Counted from the stretch's first letter, positions 1 to 13,983 are shown. The stretch: 64,000 nt of DNA from Paragyromitra xinjiangensis (GCA_038503065.1 JBCAMK010000001.1:3162001-3226000); one strand, 5' to 3'. The notes: generated from the letters alone by a model not told the origin. Program-made: numbers and translations.

Positions 1-3000
1 ATTATCTTTGAGCTCTGGTCGATTGGCACATCTTGCGCTGCGAGATCTGGCAGGAAGGCCGGGAATTGCAGTGACGATCATGAGAGGCTACGGAACCGGA
101 ATGATGGGCGGTTTGTTGGGTGCCTTGCGGGCTGGCTCAAATCGTCGCGACATCGTTGCCGTCCGCGCCGGTAAAGTCTTGAGGATGGGCGAGCGGGAGA
201 TTGTGGTCGCTACAGCCCGGGGTAATTTTTCGAGGTGGCAAGTCAATCGTTCTGGAACCTACGCCAATATCGCGGATGTCGACCTGCGAGAGAATTTGCT
301 CGCCGCCATTGAAAAAGCTGCACCAGGTGAAGTCAGCATGCGGAGTAGAGACCAATTTGTGATTGCCGACGCCGCTGTTGTAAACCATGGCGAATCTGGA
401 AATGACGATGTTGACGTGCTGGTGCTAGCTTCCTTCATGCCGAGTGCCGCCAGTCCTGGGGCGTTGTATGTTTTGGTCTCTATCTCCTTCCTTGCTGGAG
501 GCAAGGCGGATGTTGGAAATGTGCACATGGTGAAGAGCTACACAAACCCGCTTGAAGAAGGCCGGACAAGGCCGCGGCTATATCTCCCAAAACCCGGCAA
601 GACCGCATTTTTGGTATTCCCAAGAGCTGTGGTCATCGTGTCCATAGTGAAGCCGGAGCCAGATGAAGATGAGATGGATGAAGGCCTTGAAGCACAGGGA
701 GTATTTGAGGATGTGGTAGACTTCAGAGGAGACTCGAAGGTAGAGACTGTAGGGAGTGGAATGGAGGATGTCATGTTTGATTCTTTACCGAGGATGGAAG
801 GGTCCTTCATGGCGGGATCGTTCATGTCTGATGCGAGTACGGTTGCGATGGGAAAGAAAATTAGGAACCCTGGTGTGGTGCTTATTGCAAAAGGTGCCGG
901 TGTTGTGAGGATTGAGACGTTTGACCTTGAGCCGGTGAAGACGAAGGCTCTGAGAGAGCCCGTCAAGGTGAAGAGCAAGATTGAGCAAGCAGTCTTCTAC
1001 GGCGTTAAAGAAGATGTAAGCCCGCCCACCGGCCGTAAAATCATAGATACATATAGCTGACTATTGAACAGAATCCATTGAATTTCCAAGGCCGCAAAGA
1101 AATAAACTACCCACTCGAAGAGATCGAACGAGCTGCCATCGAAATCAGTACCGAGATCTTGTCTTCAACATCCGAATATCTCCCAGCACTTCTCCCCTCC
1201 CTTGAAGGCCACCTCGCACTCCGTGCGACCCACCTCCGCGCCCTCGCCGAGCATCTCCGCTCGACCTTCCCTCCTCTATCACGAGAAACAATGTGGCGCC
1301 TCCTTTCCGACGCCGAGAAGTGCGAAGCTGCACGTGCCGTCTGGAACGCGCGGGATACACGTCTACGCCTCGACCCAGACTCAGGTGAAGGAGTACTCGA
1401 GAATGTCATTGCAGAGCTGTTGTCATCAGACGATGAAGACATCGGCGGACATGACCCAACACGAACATGGTTCCAGCGCTTTGCAGGAAGCATCGACGAA
1501 TTGTTGCCGCTCGCAAAGAAGGCACTAATTGAACAAAGCAAGAAAGGACGGTCCGACCAACTCGTGATTGCAAAAAGAGATGCAGAGGCGAATGATATCG
1601 TCCTTGGATCTTTGATGGCGGCGTGGCGGTTCCGGGTCCATTCGGCAAGACTATACGGGATGGATGACAGCGTCGATGCGAATGGTGTTGTCAAGAAGGC
1701 TACCGGGCTTGCCCCTCCGTGGACTAGCGGGACAGAAATTCTTCAGGCACTGGATGTCCAGTATGACGTTAGCAGGGCTTTGCTCAAGTCTTTCTGGGGC
1801 CCCAAGCTAGGGACCGATGAGGAGCGTCGCGAGGTTGCTGAAAGGGTTGCCGGACAGTTGGTCGGGCTGGCAGAAGTGTGTTGCCGTGGTTTTAAGGAGC
1901 GTGCTTCTTGGTGCGAGCAACAGACTGCTGTTGGCGGCGAGGTAATTCTACAAGAGGGGATTACAGTCAGAGAGAGGTATATCCAGTCCAGAGGAGGGTG
2001 GATTAAGCCGTTGGTCGAAATTGGGAGATCAGAGAAGGCGTATAGCATTGCAGAGAAATGGCAAGACTACAGGACACTTGTTGAACTCTGTTTCGAGGAG
2101 CTGTTAAGGAATGACCTCGCCTTAGGAGAACTCAATAAAAGTTCTGGGACTGAGGGAAGGACAGCCTCTCAGGCTGCAGAGTTTCAAAAGACAAAGAAAC
2201 AAACCCTTCAAAGACTCGAACACTACTTCGAAATCTTCGGTGAACCGTTCGCAACAGAGGTATATGAGTACCTTGTCGAAAAAGGACAGCTTCAAACGCT
2301 CATGAACGGCTTCGAAAACTGGCGCGAAAAGTATCTCACCAACTTCCTCCGTAGCAATAAGAAATATGCAAAACTCGAATGGATCCACGACGTTGGTCTC
2401 GGCGAATTCGGCCTAGCTGCAAACACTCTCAATTCCATTGCGATTGATCAGGAGGAGGACCTATGGAACAAAAAAGTCGAACTATCAATTGGGAAACTTG
2501 CTAAGCTCGCTGCTACGACATCCGGACAGCAGAGGTCAATTGGCTCGCATACACGCGATGAGATACGACTCATCGATGCGGATCTTGAACTTGTCGCGGT
2601 GCAGGAGAAAATCACCGGTGCGGTCAGGCACTTGAAGGGACATACTATCGACACTGAAGCCGCTGTTCAAGTCGGCCTCGAGACTTATGCACGCTCCTTA
2701 CTTGGGAAAAAGAGACCAGGTTGCAGAGAGCTATGGAAGAGAGCGCTTGCAAGGGCAGTTGAAGGGAAAGTTATGGGTGTGGAGGAGATCGGAGATTTGC
2801 TCACTTTGATAGATGAGGGTGAGCTGGTTAATCCCGGTGAGGAGCAGTTTTACTGGGCGTTGAAGGCGCTCAGCCTAGGCGGGTTGAGGAGGGAGAGGAG
2901 GGAGTTTACGGAGAGGACAATTTGGAGGAGGTGCTATCTGAGGGATGAGTAAGTTTTCTGCCTAGAACAAAAGTGTTTAGCAAGATGATGTCCTAATTGA

Positions 3001-3477
3001 GGAGATAGCTGGTTGAGAGTTGTCGATACAAAGGGGAGATCTGATAATCAGGTTGAGGATGCGACTCATGACACAGCACTATATAAGACTATCCGTTTGG
3101 GTTATGAAAACGGTCATTACTTTTCTCCCCCCTACTATACATTTTATGCTAACCTTCCCACAGGCCTATTTACAGAAAGGTCACCCTTCCACCCTCTTGG
3201 CCCTGAGGAAACATACTTCAGTGGACAACTCGACGAACTCAAAGTGCGCTTCACACGTGCCGATGAATCCGAGCTCACGTCACTCGCACACGACCTAATA
3301 GCGGAGAACAAACAGCTCGAGCGGTTCATCACCAAGGCAAATCTTGAAACATGGTTCAAAGGAGTGCTAGAAAATGCGAAGAACGCTGCCATGCGTGGGG
3401 CTGAAGGAGTAACGGAGTATGACACATATGAAGAAGGGGATACGACTATGGAGGTCGATACAATCATGGATGAGTAG
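1..3477 (+). CDS. NUP133: Nucleoporin Nup133, 3' part (5' end outside window)
   Basis: Scaffold nucleoporin of the Y (Nup107-160/Nup84) complex of the nuclear pore. The frame is already open at the left edge, so the N-terminus is missing. Exons read as <1-1015, 1072-2948, 3009-3112 and 3164-3477; introns are 56, 60 and 51 nt. The first exon looks like the end of a beta-propeller. The second carries the long helical Nup133/Nup155-like C-terminal region, with cues such as FWGPKLG, the paired-Cys segment VCCRGFKERASWCEQQ and LEHYFEIFGEPFA. The third intron is 51 nt, so reading through it stays in frame, and its donor is a weak GTCATT. Removing it gives YENGLFTERSPF, which continues the family pattern, and it has a good branch site (GCTAAC) and CCCACAG acceptor. 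The last residues are acidic. Family call is strong; the third intron is inference. Confidence 0.88.
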
Positions 3478-6400
3478 ACGTACAGTGTAAGAAGTTGGGG
3501 TTTTCACGCGTTTATCTTCTCGTTTTCGGTTCTTTTTTTTCCGTTTAAATGCTACAGTCTTGTTGATTCTTACGAGAGTGGAAGAAATTTCTGGCAAGGT
3601 TGTATCGGTGCTCCGTATATTTTTGTACTTGTAAAAAAAAATCAAGTGGTAATGTTTCATCGTTTCTACAGTGGTAGAGGGAAAATTCACCAAAATATAA
3701 ACTCGGTGATATCGTATACCTACTCTTCAACCATATCCCAGGGCTCCGAAAGCCCTACAAAAGGATACTTGAAAATCATCAAATATCATTCGGCACCTGA
3801 GCCGTAAACCATAATTTAACCACATTAGTCAATCACTTACGTCAGATTTGTTTGGCTCCCCAAGCCACCGCGGCAAGCCTACCCAAAAAGGTTAAATTCA
3901 CGGGGAATAGCGCAAGAGTACAGGGTTAGGTTTACTGAGATCACGAGCGCATAAGCCGCCACCATGCAGCCCTTGCCAGACACAAAGCGCTAGCGCGGAT
4001 CAACCTCCCATCTGAGGAACTTCCACAAATTTAGTCTAGTCCTAATTCCTCAAACCGTTTTCCAGTATCTTCCTCAGAATTTGGGTCAGAATGTCTTTTT
4101 GTGTTTCTAGCAAGATCAACATCCCAAAACACCGCCCTAAACAGCGAAGGTACTTGTACTCATATCTCTTTATCTTAAATGAGACAATAAAGCACCTTTG
4201 AATCCGACAGCGGTTCTCATTACTCCTAGGACCCTATGATCACTTCCCTCCCGCTAAATAACTCGATAGAGGAATTTAATGGCCGGCTCTCCCACTTACA
4301 GAAGAGCGGCCGATCCAGAAGATAACCTGATTGCACCTAACTACATGTATGCTTAGCCGCCTCTACTGAAAGATATTCTTAAATGGTGAAGGCCATTTTT
4401 CTAAGCCCAAAACTGATACTACTGACACCGAAATAGCATACATATAACACGGTAGAGACGGTAGAGACGGTAAACCCTACTTTGAAGGTTGGCGTGGAAA
4501 TTCCGATGAGCTAATGCTTCCTCTAGACCATGATTCCCAGGCTTTGCGCAACGTTATAGCTGTCTAGCTCAATCTTCATCAATCCACTTAAGCATCAGAC
4601 CAAATTGATATCACTACTCCAGTGAATTACAGCCCTGTATTTACCTTTTCCCGAAAACGCAAGCCATTTCTTTGTGGGTGGTTATTCCACCCTCCCGGAC
4701 TAAATCACTACATATAATGCCAGCGAACCGGTAAAAACATCAGGTATACTAGCAAGTGAACAAAATTGGAGAGAAAAGAAGCTCCCAAGCGGTTATATTC
4801 AGAGAACCCTAAGATTAAACATCTAGAAATCAGCAATAAAAGACGATCTAACACTGAAAGCGGCTTTCTTGGAAACCTAGATCGCAAAACAGGGCCCAGG
4901 AAGACTTAGAATTCTGAATTCTCGAGAACGAGCCAGGGCCCTTAGCCAACGTGAAATCAGATAAATACCACTTTAAAAGATGGCACACGAAAGCCAAAAA
5001 GGCCACCTGTTGCTTCTGAATAATGGGCCAATACTAGGCCATCCTAACTGAAGAAAATAGATAGTCGACAGCACCTTAAAATGCACCATCTATATTCACA
5101 AGAGGTTTTACGGCTGCCTCTCGAGAATAGAACTGCATATGAAAACCTCAAAAGGGCTGTGCGCTGGCTCCCGAGGATAGGACGGAATTCTTAACTCTGA
5201 GCAATCTCAATTCAAAAGTACTTCATTTTACAACATCTGGAAGCCACGGGCGAGGCAGATGTGTCGATTCAAGGGAAGAGAAATGAAGACAATATTGCAT
5301 AATACGACAAAGCTCAATAGCCCCAAGGGACTTGTTTGACTACTTCTCCAAAACAGATCATATATCTCGGCTCAGTACAGCCAGTGATATATCATCCCAT
5401 AGGGCTGCGCAAGGAAGCCTTTATCTGTCCCAGTAGACAAACCAAACGAAACACCAGAGGTCTTGGTACAAAAGCCCAAGATACCCAAATACCATGAGGC
5501 ATTCAGAGAGTTCCACACGTGCCTCTCACAGTGCCGCAACAGTTATAATCTCACATACCCAAGCACTAGGTCATTATAGCCAAATTAGATGCTCTTTAAA
5601 AACAAAACAAGATAAGCGTCGAAGCACTACCTGCTACCACATTTTGCGGTCACAAAATATCACTCGGTATCCGAGGAAAACAAGTGATCACCCACCTTGG
5701 GGCCTTTCAACTCATTGTCTTTGCCAAGGATCCTAACGAAAAATATGATACTAGCGATGCTAAATTGTTGATTAAAACCAACATAAAGAGTAAGAGCCAA
5801 ATACCTTAACAGCACATATTCGCCATTTTGTATTTAGATGGGCTACTTGGAGATAGCTCCGGATATCCATGCCCGCTATTCGCAGGCGAGTAGCATGACT
5901 TTTAGGTTAGTTCACGGCAAACTATCTGAGATATTACGTTCATCGCAGTCCAAATCTTTCACTATCTCTCGTGATAGACTCTCGAAGTGATTGGTGCCTC
6001 TTTATTATCTTATCAAGCACCAATTAAGAACTCAGGAATAAGTACTTCGTCATCAACTCCCCTCCATTGGTTCGGGGAAAACCCGACAATCGATAAGCTA
6101 GTAGGGTACAGATAGTTCAACGAGCATGTCTGGCTAATATCCCAAGAGCTCCAATATGTGACCGCTCGCTACAGCCAGAGAAAGGTGCAGGAGTACTCCT
6201 TGATCCTGAGCGTTATGGGATGGGGCAAGTTTTAAACAACGTACCTAGGATAGTTACAAGAATCGATTGCGCAATGACTCGAAAACCCAGCTAACTAAAA
6301 TAAGCACTGGGATCTGTTCCTTGTGTATTGATTTTGTCTGAAATTCAAAGACATGTTTGATCTTTAGTCTTGAGCGACCATGGAGAAGCTGAGGCTGTAA

Positions 6401-9306
6401 AGCCTTGGAGATGATCCGATACATGCACCAGCACTAGCGAATTAACCGCAACGCTTGAGAAGAACCGCCGCATGAGTAGAATACCACTTCAAAGCATAAC
6501 ATCTCCTTGGTCAGGGTTGCACCTTCAGGGGCGGTCTCTAGGTGAGACCTATTAGATATGAGTAACTTATTGAAGTTTGGTTGGCTTTTTGTGTATTAAC
6601 TCGAAGAAGATACCTTTGCGTGGTATCGTCACTAGGACTTGTCGTCTAGGAAATGCGAATTGTAATAAACCGACTAACCTTCGGAGGCATAGCAATCCAA
6701 GGATGTAGCTGAGACATCCGTGATCGCATATATCTCGTGATACGGCAAGTCCGCGACATGATACCGGTATCTTTATCTATCCGCGCTAAACTCCCGCTGA
6801 CTAGGGTTTTGTCGCGGGTTCTGTCTCCAATGGTAGTCGCAGTCTCCCATTCCGATACGGTGGCAGGTTTCGGCCGGCTTGCCTTGTCAAAATCCCCGAG
6901 AAGCATCTTTCTGTAGAAAGATATGACTTACTCAATCCAATCGATTGGGAGTAATAACAAACAAGAGGAAGTTGCAACCACAAGGGGTCGTGGTTTCTTC
7001 TACCCATGGACAAAGATTGTGCCTGTAGAGGCAGATTCTATCACACAGCCTGTACAACCAGCGAAAATTGGCAAATCGTGCCTGTGAGAACAGGTTTAGA
7101 CAGATCTCATCCTCATCGTTGTCGTTCCAGGTTCCTAGAGGTGTAAAGCTGAAATCCTAATGCCAGATCCAAAGTACCAAGAACTTAGGAAAACGTGAGG
7201 TTTGAAAGATATGAGGGATAGTATTGGACAGATTGATGAGGACTTTGTTTGCCTATGATATTGGGATGGGATATGGGCTCATTACTTGTTTTTAGTTTCG
7301 AATTATCTTGTGCCACAGATCTGATTGTGTGGAGTTACATAACCTCGGCGCACGTATGATATCTAAGCGTTCCCGACCGATCCCGCTGGAGTTTTGTCTT
7401 CCGAGCTCTCAGGATCATAATTTTGTGGGATGGACAGCAATGGCAGCTCCTGTGACGATCCTCTCGGGCCTCTCAACCTTTTTGACCATGAGCATACTAG
7501 ATGATTCGCACCCTACACAGCAGCGTATTTGGCAGTGTATTTTTTGATTTCATTTTTCTTCAAGAAAATACTATCCAGTAGATGCTCTCGTACCAGATCA
7601 CTTGATAAAGTTTATGTACCACTACCTACCTATTCGTATTTCAGGCGCCGATGGTGGTCAGCGCCTTACTTGGCTCGCGTCCGGCTACTTGCGTTCAGTG
7701 GCCCGTGCGTACCCTACAGAATACGAGGAGTTGTTTTTCTTCTCTTCATGGCCTCTGTTTGATGTAACTTCGTGCGAGAGTGGAAACAGAGGAGGACTAA
7801 AAAGATTCTGACATTGATACATTGATTGATGGTCACGACATTCAGTTCTGACGACCGGCGTTCAGCGCAAGATGAAGTGATACATATTGTAAACACCTCT
7901 ACTTAGTATGACAGCGCCTCTTGCATCAAAACAGGAAAAATGCGTCCTAGCGAATCCCCTCGCCGCATCTGGGTACCAAGCCATTTTTCCATGCATCAAA
8001 TTCATGAAGTCGAAAACTCTGAATCCGAAGAAACACGTGAAAAGTATTTGGAGCGGGGATAGTCAGATTATTTTCTTTGCAATCATTTTGACAGATCAAC
8101 TTCTGCGACGTAGTACCATTACCAGGAACAGCTTCCCGACTGGAACGAAACGAAACTCAAGATGGTCACATAGGGTTTGGTTCGGCCAGGTAATTGAGCC
8201 AGTCAGCCAGGGTCGTGTAGCCGAAAACGGCTGCTTCTTCTTGGTCGACTTAGCCGCTGTTGTTGCCGAGAGTGAGGAAGGGGGTGTGCTGTTTATCTAA
8301 AGTATCTCTGGGAAGGGTTTTGAGGGAAGAATAAACTTCAGTAGCTTTCCTTAGTTTTTCTTTGTTGGTGGTTGCTTGTTTCTTCCAGAAGGCTGCCACC
8401 CACCCAGCGAACAAGTTTCTGTAGATTTCGATCCATTTTTTTCCTCCATCAGATTTGCTTGACCAAATTGCCCGGGGGCCGGGCGCAGGTTGGTTGCGTT
8501 ACGTTGCCCAGCCGAAGAGGCCTAGGCTGTGTTCAACGCTCACGACCGGCGCACGAGTCGGAACCCCAGCCTCAACTGCGACTACTTGCCGCCGTTCACA
8601 CTCTGCTTGATCTCTTCCTGCCGGCTCGCTTTCTCTCTCTCTTTCCTCTCTCTCTTCCACCTACTAACTTCTCGTCTCTACCCCCTTTCCCCTTCTTTCT
8701 CTTCTCTCCCTTTCCCTTTCCCTCTCTCTTCTCCCCCTTTCCACTTGCCCATCTCGATTCGGTACACAGGAGGTTGCGCGGCGTGGAGTGCAGGACGGTA
8801 GTCTGTCAGTGGCTTCATAATTCCTTCCTTCCTAACTGCACCAGTAAAGCTCTTTCGGTGCTCTGCCTCGTTCTCTCCCAACACCTGCAGTCCACTTTTT
8901 GCCTTAGGCTTGCTTTCCAGTCAAATCGATCTACGTGCTCAGCCGTGTTCTGTAATTCCATTTCCCCCTGTAACATTCTAGTGGTGAGTTTTCACAACCT
9001 CGCTTCCCTTCACTGGCTCTTTCCAACCATCAACAGCAACATCCTCTACTGCTCCCAAATCACCTGCCATCCTTCTGTTCTTCTACGATTCGATGATTCC
9101 CTCCGTGTAGTTGTCAACTATTGTTAACAAGCATCCTCTCCTAGAGACATCAGCCCCCTTACTATCACGAACAAGAAAGGTCACTCCTTTATTGTCTACC
9201 ATCTACGAGCTTCTTTCAGCTCGAATTCCAACAGCAAGCAAATATCAGCTTAATCAAAACAAATTGCCGTAGTCAAAATTTGTTTTGAGTAGAAGCGTTC
9301 GAGACC
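3478..9306. other. Gene-poor intergenic region
   Basis: About 5.8 kb between NUP133 and casein kinase 1. It begins with the T-rich 3' flank of NUP133. Only short open frames (up to about 130 codons, or 251 through the CT-rich tract) occur, and none shows a recognisable domain or good splice context. A tandem 9-mer (GGTAGAGAC, two copies and a partial third) lies at 4451-4471. I see no clear transposon ends. The last kilobase is the promoter and leader of the kinase gene. Confidence 0.6.
8632..8752 (+). promoter_or_regulatory. CT-rich pyrimidine tract upstream of CK1
   Basis: A stretch of almost pure C/T on the + strand, about 550-670 bp upstream of the casein kinase ATG. CT-rich blocks are common near transcription starts and in leaders of highly expressed or signalling genes in filamentous fungi. 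The 251-codon open frame that runs through it (from 8372) is low-complexity Ser/Phe/Leu and is most likely a by-product of this composition. Confidence 0.4.
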
Positions 9307-10921
9307 ATGGCATCCTCATCCTCGAACGTTGTCGGTGTGCACTACCGCGTTGGCAAGAAAATCGGAGAAGGCTCCTTCGGTGTTATCTTTGAAGGGACAA
9401 ACCTGTTGAACAACCAGCACGTCGCGATTAAATTTGTAAGTTTGGACATCCTTCGCTATTTTCCACGTGTAGTTACGTGTTTTTTTTATTCTAACATGTG
9501 TCTTGCAGGAACCCAGGAAGAGTGATGCCCCTCAGCTGAGGGATGAATATAGAACTTACAAAATACTTGTTGGCTGCCGTCAGTCTTCTCCGTCGCTTCG
9601 GTCTGTCTTAGCTTGGGTGCGTACTGACCGGATTACAGCGGGAATCCCTAATGTCTACTACTTTGGGCAGGAGGGCTTGCATAACATACTCGTCATCGAT
9701 TTGTTAGGGCCTAGCTTGGAGGACCTGTTCGATCATTGTAACAGAAGATTCTCTATCAAAACAGTGGTGATGGTGGCCAAACAAATGGTATTCCAACTTC
9801 TGATATATTTTGTGATTCTCTTTGCTGATCTATGACCTAGCTGTCACGAGTTCAAACCATCCATGAAAAGAATCTTATATATCGAGATATCAAGCCCGAC
9901 AACTTCCTTATTGGACGGCCTGGCTCAAAGACTGCTAATGTCATCCACGTAGTTGATTTCGGTATGGCCAAGCAGTATCGGGACCCTAAGACAAAACAAC
10001 ACATTCCATATAGGGAACGTAAAAGTCTTTCCGGCACTGCAAGGTATATGAGCATCAATACGCATCTCGGAAGAGAACAGTCGCGAAGAGACGACTTGGA
10101 AGCGTTAGGGCATGTTTTCATGTATTTTTTGCGAGGCGGACTGCCTTGGCAGGGGTTGAAAGCTGCGACCAACAAGCAAAAGTATGAAAAAATTGGGGAG
10201 AAGAAGCAGACGACTGCGATCAAGGAGCTCTGCGAAGGATTTCCAGGTATTTTTCACTCATCTCTAGTGCTATACATTGCTAATAGTTTTTTTAGATGAG
10301 TTCAATCAGTATTTGAGTTATGTACGGAACCTCGGGTTCGAGGATACGCCCGATTACGATTTACTTCGAGATCTCTTCACCCAGGCGTTGAAGAACACAG
10401 GGGAGGTGGAAGATGGAGAATATGATTGGATGAAGCTTAATAATGGTAAGGGCTGGGAAGCTATTTCCAAACACCCTTCTTCCCACCAGTACCACCAAGG
10501 TCACAACCAGGCGCATGCTACGACAACTGGAGAGCTGCGACATGTTCCCCCGGCGCAAGTTCGCCAACCCCCACAAGGACTGACGCCCGGCCGTTTAAAC
10601 GCCCCGCATCCCCCGCCACCATCGCCAGGAAAACCGATGGGTCAGACGCGCGGCGACAGGCAAAACGCTACCGGCGCGCTGCCAAGCAAGCGACCGAGCG
10701 CACAGACGGGGGGGTTGCAAAAACCAGGAGTATCAACACCAACAGCGAGCACGCAGGCCCAATTTCAGGCATCGAATCCAACTCTGCAGCCGGTGAGAGG
10801 CCAGTCGCCTCAAGCGCTAAACAGTCAACAGCCACAGCCAAGGAACAGTCAGACGGAGCCTAAGAAATCGTTCATGCAGAAGCTCTCGTCTGTGTTTTGC
10901 TGTGGTACGCTCGAATCTTGA
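9307..10921 (+). CDS. Casein kinase I, plasma-membrane (Yck1/2) type
   Basis: Ser/Thr protein kinase of the CK1 family. Exons: 9307-9435, 9509-9578, 9639-9787, 9841-10246 and 10296-10921. Visible kinase features are the glycine loop [11 protein letters not shown] (residues 20-30), VAIK Lys42, the catalytic loop YRDIKPDN with Asp132, DFG at about 155-157 and the CK1 signature [15 protein letters not shown]. The catalytic domain is followed by a Pro/Gln/Ser-rich tail and ends in basic residues plus a Cys-Cys pair ([14 protein letters not shown]). That ending is typical of Yck1/2-type kinases anchored to the plasma membrane by palmitoylation, and it separates this gene from nuclear Hrr25-type CK1. 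Unspliced, the end is CCGTLES (459 aa). A plausible last intron (10905-10977, branch GACTAAC, acceptor TTTACAG) would end the protein after CCG (stop 10980-10982, 455 aa). Family call is very firm; the exact C-terminus is open. Confidence 0.95.
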
Positions 10922-11483
10922 TATTCCAGGACCTCTTATGTCTTGTACTGTGTGACTAACATGAATTTTTTTTACAGGTTGAATCTTCGTTGTTGATCAC
11001 TTTCGCTTGTCTTTATTCTTCCAGAAACTGTTTAATATTACCCTTTTTATATCCTCACGGCGTGTTTCCTTTCTCTACTTTCCTTGATACACCACACCCT
11101 TCCCCAAGGGTTTTCCTTCGACGATGCTACGACCGAAACTGGATGATTGCAGCATGTGGGGAGGTAAAAATGGGGACGAGGGGAAGGGATTGGATAGTAG
11201 GAAACATAAATGTTCTTTGGCCGTGGTCAGTGTAGAGGCGACGAATTGTCACGGACTTTAGCGGTAGGAGAATTATTGGAAGTGTCGATTCGGAGCATAT
11301 CTTTCTTTTTTCGAGGCGTTGCTCGATCTTTGCGAAAATGAGAACAAAAAAAGAATTTTCTTTCTTACAGGTGTTTTGCTTTTTTTGTGCAATTTGCTGG
11401 AGGGGTTGGTATTTTTTCTGTTTTTGCATTGTCTTTCTAACCTTTTTGTTTCATATCATTAGTCTCACAGTGTTTGTTTTATT

Positions 11484-11522
11484 ATTGCTACTATTACTAC
11501 TGCTGCTACTGCTACTGCTAGT
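11484..11522 (+). repeat. CTA/CTG trinucleotide repeat
   Basis: Imperfect run of CTA and CTG triplets (about 12 units) downstream of casein kinase 1, probably in its 3' UTR or flank. In one frame it encodes poly-Leu, which inflates a spurious open frame. Confidence 0.7.
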
Positions 11523-13983
11523 GTTTCTACTTGAGTTTTCTGCGGATATCAGCGTGTGGTCTTTTGGTTCCTGTGGTGCGTCTGTAAGTGTTTATGGCGA
11601 AGTGTTAGATACATCTTTTTTGTTTTGTTTTCCTCTTTTAATCACCTCTTTATTAGTTCTTGGGCAGAAGAGAGAGGATGATTGTTTCTATCTCAGTAAT
11701 GTTCTTTTATGCATAGGAGCGAGTGAGTGGTTTTTATTGATGCATTTTTCCTTTTTTTTTGAGATGAGGAAGTGGGTGAGTAGTATAGGTAAAGTGTTTT
11801 AGATCACTCTTTTTCTCCGTCTGACTGGCCGCGGCTTGGGGGCAGTGGCACTAGAAAATGAGGAGGAATTTCACGGTACCTACATGTATGTACGTAGTCT
11901 AATGGAGGTATAGTCTGATTTAATATTGCTTCATTGGGCCGGGGGTTAGGCATGATGCGGATGGTGAGGTTACCTTGTCCTAGTGAGGGAAGGTTTAACA
12001 TGCGAGGAACAGGCGATCTGCAGATAGTCACTTGTCACGCTGCATTCACATCACGTGTGTGTATGTGTTGGTATTACGTTTAGAGTGTTTCGAACGGAGA
12101 ATATGTATCTGTGCCCTATCTTGAGATGTTAAGAAGCCCAGATTTTTCTTCATCGATAAACCCGACAGATTGCACAGAGCACCAACACTAGTAGAAAAAA
12201 ACAACCCTAATACCGTTCAACTCCAAGAGTTCAGGTGACATTGGAACCACGGGCCCTTTCAAGCCACTGATAGCTCTCATCTCTCTATCCTCTTAGTTTG
12301 TGGATCAATTTACTAAAACAGCACCTTGGACTCACTCTATCGCTCTCCTTCTACTTAGCCGTCACGCTACTGATTCTCACGATATGATTGCCGTAATATT
12401 ATCCTTTGATGATATGCTGCTAGGAGGATCATCCTCTTTCCAATTTTGAAGTGATGGCCACCAATATGGGCAATATATCTCATGCTCGCGCTTCCCTAGT
12501 TACTCAAATGGAAGGAGTGAAACACATTCACGGAAGAGCACAGATTCTAGAGGAAACCAGAGCGTTGCCCCACCGTGCCGACCACCGTTTTAGTTCAATG
12601 TAAGATTTAGGGGTATTCATCTTTGCTCAGCCAATATCTATGTGGTTTTGGTCATCTGGGGGTTGTTTAGTCTGATAATCGCTAATCCATTGATCATGGA
12701 GTAGCGAATGGAATAAAATCAATTGCCCGATGCATACAGTCTGCCGATTTTCGGTAATGTTGCGTCTCGCCAAGGACAGCTTAAGAAACCCACCGGTGCC
12801 ACCATCAAAATGGAGTAGGTTCTTCAATTCATAATTTTGTTTCCTTGAATTTTCGAGATGTTCGTGGTGGTGAGGGTGCATACCTACCATGGGGAGGTAA
12901 TGGATATACCCTTGCTAAGGTAAGGTAACTGGTAGGGGAATAGGACTAACTCGATTACTCTGAGTTAGGGCAATAGCCTACTACTTACATGTAACCATTC
13001 GGGTATTTAACTAAATTATTAGGAAGAAATTAAGTGCCGCTGTTTCGTTGCAGTGCCATACAAATCAGACAAGAGGTTAAATAAATATATAAGGTATTTA
13101 ACAAGTGTAGCATGGCTACAGCTGAGTATAGTTATGGCATGAACAGCCTCTCATTCTTAAAGAACTGGTCTAGTTACTATAGAACAGAAAATAACAGTAC
13201 TAGATCCTGTGACTTTAGTTGGGGGCACAAATTATAGTTAGAAGATGACTTCTTCCGAGTCGTGGCTAAGACCCTATCCCAAAATTACATTTGCCCATGT
13301 GATGGCTCTTGTAATCAATTGTTTATACCATGTTAAATACCCCGAAAACTGGCTAGTTTCAATTCGCATATCTAAATTAAAAATTTAGGCTCACTAGAAG
13401 CTTCCATATCAAATGCCGTTACTGGTAGGCCTCACGCTTATTCTTCTGGGGACTTTAAACTCGCACAAACTATGGTGCGTGCATGCCTAAGTTTGAACCC
13501 ATCAAATCTTGGTGTGGGTCACTCTTGTCTTACCAAGTACGCCGAGTACCTGTCAGGAGAGCTTTAGTTTAGATACCTCCACTATAAATTCTTTAATTAG
13601 TCGTGGGCGAGGAATAACGTCCAAACAGCGGTACATGCGTTATATAATTTATGAAAGATCCTCAACCTTATCAACTTATAGGCCTATATTGAGGAAGGTA
13701 CGAATTTGCCAATGGTATGCGCTATGATCACGATTAGTTATGTGTAGTTTCTCGTGAATATTACATATCTAGGCGCATTTGAAATTTCGTGCAGACTTTT
13801 ATCGATATTGTTAGACGCTATCGAGTGTCTAGGGATATTTCGTATCTCCTTGGGCTACCGATGTCTATGAGGTCATCCGGCCCAAGTGTAACAAGTAGGA
13901 CCCGAGTGATCGTATATGTCCGGGTATTTAAGGTTTCCGCGTGCATCCGACTATAAGGAGAATTGATAGTTCTGAAAATATTT

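Noticed and set aside
3921..3937. GGGTTAGGTTTACTG shared with 34649-34665
   Set aside because: A 15-mer match is expected by chance in 64 kb, and flanks do not match.
7908..8300. 130-codon plus-strand frame
   Set aside because: No recognisable motif, no conserved neighbours and no supporting splice signals.
8372..9127. 251-codon plus-strand open frame
   Set aside because: Runs through a pure C/T tract; the predicted protein is low-complexity Ser/Phe/Leu with no domain and starts at a non-AUG codon or weak context. Best seen as CK1 promoter/leader.
11338..11802. 154-codon frame rich in Phe and Leu
   Set aside because: Results from T-rich 3' flank and a CTR repeat; no membrane protein family recognised.
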